DNA of 64,000 bases from Incurvaria masculella (lineage: Eukaryota > Arthropoda > Insecta > Lepidoptera > Incurvariidae): NCBI GenBank assembly GCA_946894095.1, contig OX335642.1, forward strand, positions 7,203,021-7,267,020. Reading direction: 5' to 3'. The translations under genes and the position numbers were made by a program. Below the pieces are notes generated by a model. It ran no database searches. It saw nothing but the letters and a program-made list of their open reading frames with translations, and was not told where the DNA came from. Positions within the stretch are counted from its first letter, which is position 1, and every line of letters begins with the position of its first letter. Of this stretch, positions 60,701 through 64,000 are shown in pieces.

Positions 60701-61330
60701 AGATATAACGAAAACAAATTTAGACATGACAGACAGGTAGATCAGGTCCGGGCGTTTATTTTGAGTGGTCGCATGATGGGTCTACGACCAGTGTTTCCCA
60801 TTATATGTCGAAAACAAATTTTGACATGACAGGAAGTTAGACCAGGTCGGGGCGTTTATTTTGAGTGGTAGCATGATGGTCTACGACCAGTGTTTCCCAA
60901 GCTATAACGAAAACAAATTTTGAAATGAAAGACAGGTAGATCAGGTCGGGACGTTTACTTTAAGTGGTCGCATGATGGGTCTACGACCAGTGTTTCCCAA
61001 GATATAACGAAAACAAATTTAGACATGACAGGAACGCAAATCAGGTCGGGGCGTTTACTGTAAGTGGTCGCATGATGGGTCTAGGACCAGTGTTTCCCAA
61101 GCTATAACGAAAACAAATTTTGACATGACAGGAAGTTAGATCAGGTCGGGGCGTTTATTTTGAGTGGTCGCATGATGGTCTACGACCAGTGTTTCCCATG
61201 ATATAACGAAAACAAATTTTGACATGACAGGGAAGGTAAATCAGGTCGGAGCGTTTATTTTGAGTGGTCACATGATGGGTCTACGACAAATGTTTCCCCA
61301 GATATAGCGAAAACATATTTGGTCATGACA
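57783..61330 (+). repeat. 100-bp satellite array, ~35 units, with higher-order repeats
   Basis: Unit starts GTCTACGACCAGTGTTTCCC and includes GAAAACAAATTTTGACATGA, GGTAGATCAGGTCGGGGCG and GAGTGGTCGCATGATGG. Unit length is 100 bp (a few are 99). Variant blocks recur: four units at 58283-58682 reappear at 59482-59881, two at 58083-58282 reappear at 59882-60081, and 59183-59381 reappears at 60082-60280. A two-unit (199-bp) repeat covers 60182-60579. Units from about 60800 are more diverged. No coding function is apparent. Confidence 0.97.
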
Positions 61331-61397
61331 TGACATGTACAACACATGAAATTGAACTGAACCGTTCCTCCGAGATTAATATTGGAGTTTCTTTTCG

Positions 61398-61465
61398 TCA
61401 TAGCATTTACTTTATTTTATTTTATTATATTTTTAATTTTTATTATTATTTTATTTTAGCTATTT
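61398..61465. repeat. AT-rich simple sequence between satellite and LINE
   Basis: TTTATTTTATTTTATTATAT-like and TTATTATTATTTTATTTTAG-like runs. Confidence 0.8.
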
Positions 61466-64000
61466 GTTGAATGAATGAATGAATAAATTCTTTATTGTGC
61501 ATAACAAAAATACAATTTCAGAGAAAACATACAGCAAAACAACAATACTGCACAAAGGCGGACTTATCACTAAGAGTGATTTCTTCCAGTCAACCCTTGG
61601 GGTGATGAGGAAAGGCAATAGAAATATCTGTAGGTAGGTGACACACCAGAATTTGAAAAGAAAAAAAAATTAACTCCATAAACATACATATACCATAATA
61701 TATACATATTTATACATATAATTGAATATACTAATATATATGATACAATACACTAATACATATTATTATATCCACAAACCAGGGAAAAAAAACCTATAAT
61801 AACTATTACCATTGATTCTAAAATCAGTACTATTAGAAGGACAATAAAATTAAATATATATATACAGTGAGAACATATTATCATCTTTACATTTCATTTA
61901 AGTAAAACTCCTTGACTTTAAGTTTGAAAGAGCTGATAGTTTGACAGGAGCGGACTGTGATGGGCAACGAGTTCCACAGACGTGCGGCATGAACAGTAAA
62001 GGAGTTAGAGAAAAAACACGTCGTATGGCGAGGAATCGCAAGGATACTGTCATTGCTAGATCGCAAAGGGAGACCGTGTGAAGAGAGGTTCATAAACCGG
62101 GAACGAAGATATTCAGGAGAGTTAGGGTTATTTAGAATTCCGTAAAGAAGAATTAGTAAATGACAGTTCCTTCGGAAACGGATGGGTAGCCATTTAAGCT
62201 CTCGACGGTACTGCGATACATGGTCATATTTACGCAGACCATATATGAAGCGAATGCAGAGATTCTGCAAACGATCCAGCTTGTCTAGGAGAACTTCAGT
62301 TAGATCCAAGTAGCAAACATCTGCGTAGTCCAAAATCGGAAAGAGGAGAGTTTGCACCAAAGTAATTTTGGTTCGGACTGGGAGGAAATTCTGCAAGCGC
62401 TTTAAGGAGTGGGCGGCGGCAAAGATTTTTCTGCTGACCTCGTTTACCTGGGGCACCCACGATAAAGTTTCGTCAATGAAAATTCCTAAATTCTTGACTG
62501 TTTTGGAGTATGGTATGACAACTCCATTGTAGATCACTGCTGGCAATGTGCTGTAATCAACCTTCGACAGAAGTCTAGGGCTGCCTATTATTATGGCTTG
62601 TGATTTGGTAGGATTTACCAGCAGGCCAAATGATTTTGTCCAAGTAAGTATATGTTCCAGGTTCACGTTCATTTCAGATACGGTATCTGCCAGGTTATCT
62701 AAGGAGCAATGCAAATACAACTGTAAGTCATCGGCGTAAAGGTGGTAGAGAGAAGTAAGCAGATTCGTGATCAGATTTATAAAGATGGAAAACAGCAAAG
62801 GAGATAACACGCCACCTTGTGGAACGCCAGCAGTCAAATCAGCCCAGTCAGAATATTCATTGTCAATCCTGATACACTGATGACGACCACGAAGGTATGA
62901 ATCAAACCAGTCAAGCACTACCGGAGATAAGTTAAGTGTCCTTAGAATACCTAGCATAATGTCAAAGTCAACTGTATTGAAAGCATTGCTGAAGTCCAGC
63001 AACGTTAAAACTGTAACATTCTTATTTTCCATATTTGTACGGACATCTTCAGTGACTTTGACAAGGGCAGTGACAGTGCTGTGACCAGGTCGGAAACCTG
63101 ACTGCATTAGGTTCAGTATGTGGTTATCTGTAAGAAAGTCGGCCAACTGCTGGTGAACAATGCGTTCCAAGATTTTTGACAAAACCGGTAAAATTGAAAT
63201 AGGGCGATATTGGCTGAAAGAGGAGGGATTTGAAATTTTTGGGAGAGGAATAACGTAAGCCCTTTTCCAGGTACTTGGAAAAGATCCACTGGAGAGGGAA
63301 TGGTTTAAAATATAAGTTATTATTGGTAACAGTTCATCCAGCAGTGGTAACAGCATGTCAAGGCTAATGCAGTCAGCACCAACAGCTTTTGTAGAAATGG
63401 AATTCAGGATCATCTTAACTTCACGGTCAGTGACTGGGCGAAAAGTGAGTGAATTGTGCTCCGGAGTCGGTAAAGCTGAAAGCTGAAAAAGAGTTTGAGA
63501 CTTTACCACTTGATCGATGGTAACAGGAGGAGAGGAAAAATGTCTATTAAGGGAGTTGATATCGATGTTATTTTTACTACAAGATGATTTCTTACCGACT
63601 CCAAGAGTTTTAAGAAACTTCCAAGCATTCACGGGAGAGCAATTTTCGAGGGTATTGTGAATGTGGTGTCTTTGGGCATCTCTACACATCCTGTTACACC
63701 GATTCCTGAGCAGCTTGTACTTGGTGCGATTTTCGTCCGTGGATGTATGTCTTAGTTTAATTTTGGCTTTGTCCCTTTTCACCATCATTATCCGAATATT
63801 GTCCGTCAACCACGGAGCTGGAAAATGTTTTACTCGTGTGGGACGAAGAGGTGCGTGAACATCGAAGAGTGCAGTGAGTTTGGAGGTGAAGTCCTCGACC
63901 ATCTCATCCGTGGAAGAGGAATTGAGTATAACAGACCAATCCAAGCCACGCGCGTCCTCCCTTAAGCGTTCGAGATTGATGTCCTTGAAGTTACGTTGCA
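61466..64000 (-). mobile_element. Non-LTR retrotransposon (LINE), Jockey/CR1-like, 5' end off window
   Basis: A minus-strand reverse-transcriptase ORF (61887 to the window edge) is followed by a ~400-bp AT-rich 3' UTR. The UTR ends with an AATAAAG signal and (ATTC)n, seen on the plus strand as GAATGAATGAATGAAT at 61469-61484. Tails of short tandem repeats are usual for such LINEs. The intact ORF suggests a fairly recent insertion next to the satellite. Confidence 0.9.
61887..64000 (-). CDS. LINE ORF2 reverse transcriptase (partial, N-terminus off window)
   Basis: The frame remains open to the window edge (QRNFKDINLERLREDARG precedes residue 1 at 63944), so the endonuclease domain is presumably beyond 64000. 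Counting from 63944: a linker with PAPWLTDNIR near 42-51; RT domain about 225-460 with YRPISILPVLSKILER (246-261), SGFRPGHST (282-290), LLDFSNAF with catalytic Asp317, GVPQGGVLSPLLF (373-385) and YADDLQLYL (403-411, catalytic Asp405/406). The C-terminal region with LKWLPIRFRRN (583-593) is typical of the Jockey/CR1 group. It encodes target-primed reverse transcription of its own RNA. No stop or frameshift is seen in the visible part. Confidence 0.93.
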   Translation of the reverse strand, partial: QRNFKDINLERLREDARGLDWSVILNSSSTDEMVEDFTSKLTALFDVHAPLRPTRVKHFPAPWLTDNIRIMMVKRDKAKIKLRHTSTDENRTKYKLLRNRCNRMCRDAQRHHIHNTLENCSPVNAWKFLKTLGVGKKSSCSKNNIDINSLNRHFSSPPVTIDQVVKSQTLFQLSALPTPEHNSLTFRPVTDREVKMILNSISTKAVGADCISLDMLLPLLDELLPIITYILNHSLSSGSFPSTWKRAYVIPLPKISNPSSFSQYRPISILPVLSKILERIVHQQLADFLTDNHILNLMQSGFRPGHSTVTALVKVTEDVRTNMENKNVTVLTLLDFSNAFNTVDFDIMLGILRTLNLSPVVLDWFDSYLRGRHQCIRIDNEYSDWADLTAGVPQGGVLSPLLFSIFINLITNLLTSLYHLYADDLQLYLHCSLDNLADTVSEMNVNLEHILTWTKSFGLLVNPTKSQAIIIGSPRLLSKVDYSTLPAVIYNGVVIPYSKTVKNLGIFIDETLSWVPQVNEVSRKIFAAAHSLKRLQNFLPVRTKITLVQTLLFPILDYADVCYLDLTEVLLDKLDRLQNLCIRFIYGLRKYDHVSQYRRELKWLPIRFRRNCHLLILLYGILNNPNSPEYLRSRFMNLSSHGLPLRSSNDSILAIPRHTTCFFSNSFTVHAARLWNSLPITVRSCQTISSFKLKVKEFYLNEM

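Overview
This window looks like insect genomic DNA, most probably from a moth or butterfly (Lepidoptera). It is AT-rich and gene-poor. It carries a dispersed repeat with GGTTCCGTACC / GGTACGGAACC ends of a kind familiar from lepidopteran non-coding DNA, a tRNA-derived SINE in about 20 pieces, several small TIR elements, minisatellites and a non-LTR retrotransposon.

The only host gene I can recognise is an orthodenticle/Otx-type homeobox gene on the minus strand. Its first coding exon is at 36905..37151. A good splice acceptor at 37291-37292 suggests the exon really starts at 37290, with a 139-nt leader holding three short upstream ORFs. Its homeobox exon is at 104..258. The splice phases match (a single G plus GT restores a Gly codon), so one intron of about 36.6 kb fills the left half of the window. 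The homeobox exon stops at the position typical of the family, between homeodomain residues 46 and 47. Helix 3 and the C-terminus therefore lie beyond the left edge. Bases 1..74 are a nearly identical partial copy of this exon, 105 bp (35 codons, in frame) away.

The intron (259..36904) is mostly transposon debris: SINE copies, a pair of ~535-bp TIR elements, a TA-flanked MITE, foldbacks, a 40-bp and a 53-bp minisatellite, a strong 48-bp-stem hairpin at 11844..11969, a short THAP-domain exon on the plus strand and a possible 3' exon on the minus strand. Several GC-richer single-copy blocks may be regulatory; one has two TAATCCC sites of the kind bound by Otd-class homeodomains.

The right part (37.3-57.4 kb) lies upstream of the otd coding start. 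It holds similar repeats and GC-rich single-copy blocks but no recognisable gene. From 57783 to 61330 there is a 100-bp satellite of about 35 units with higher-order structure. A short array of the same unit, including one inverted unit, sits at 1351..1790. The right edge is a minus-strand LINE (61466..64000) whose reverse-transcriptase ORF stays open off the window.

Most short ORFs here are chance or repeat-derived and are not listed as genes. Repeat families were assigned by eye, so most repeat borders are approximate.
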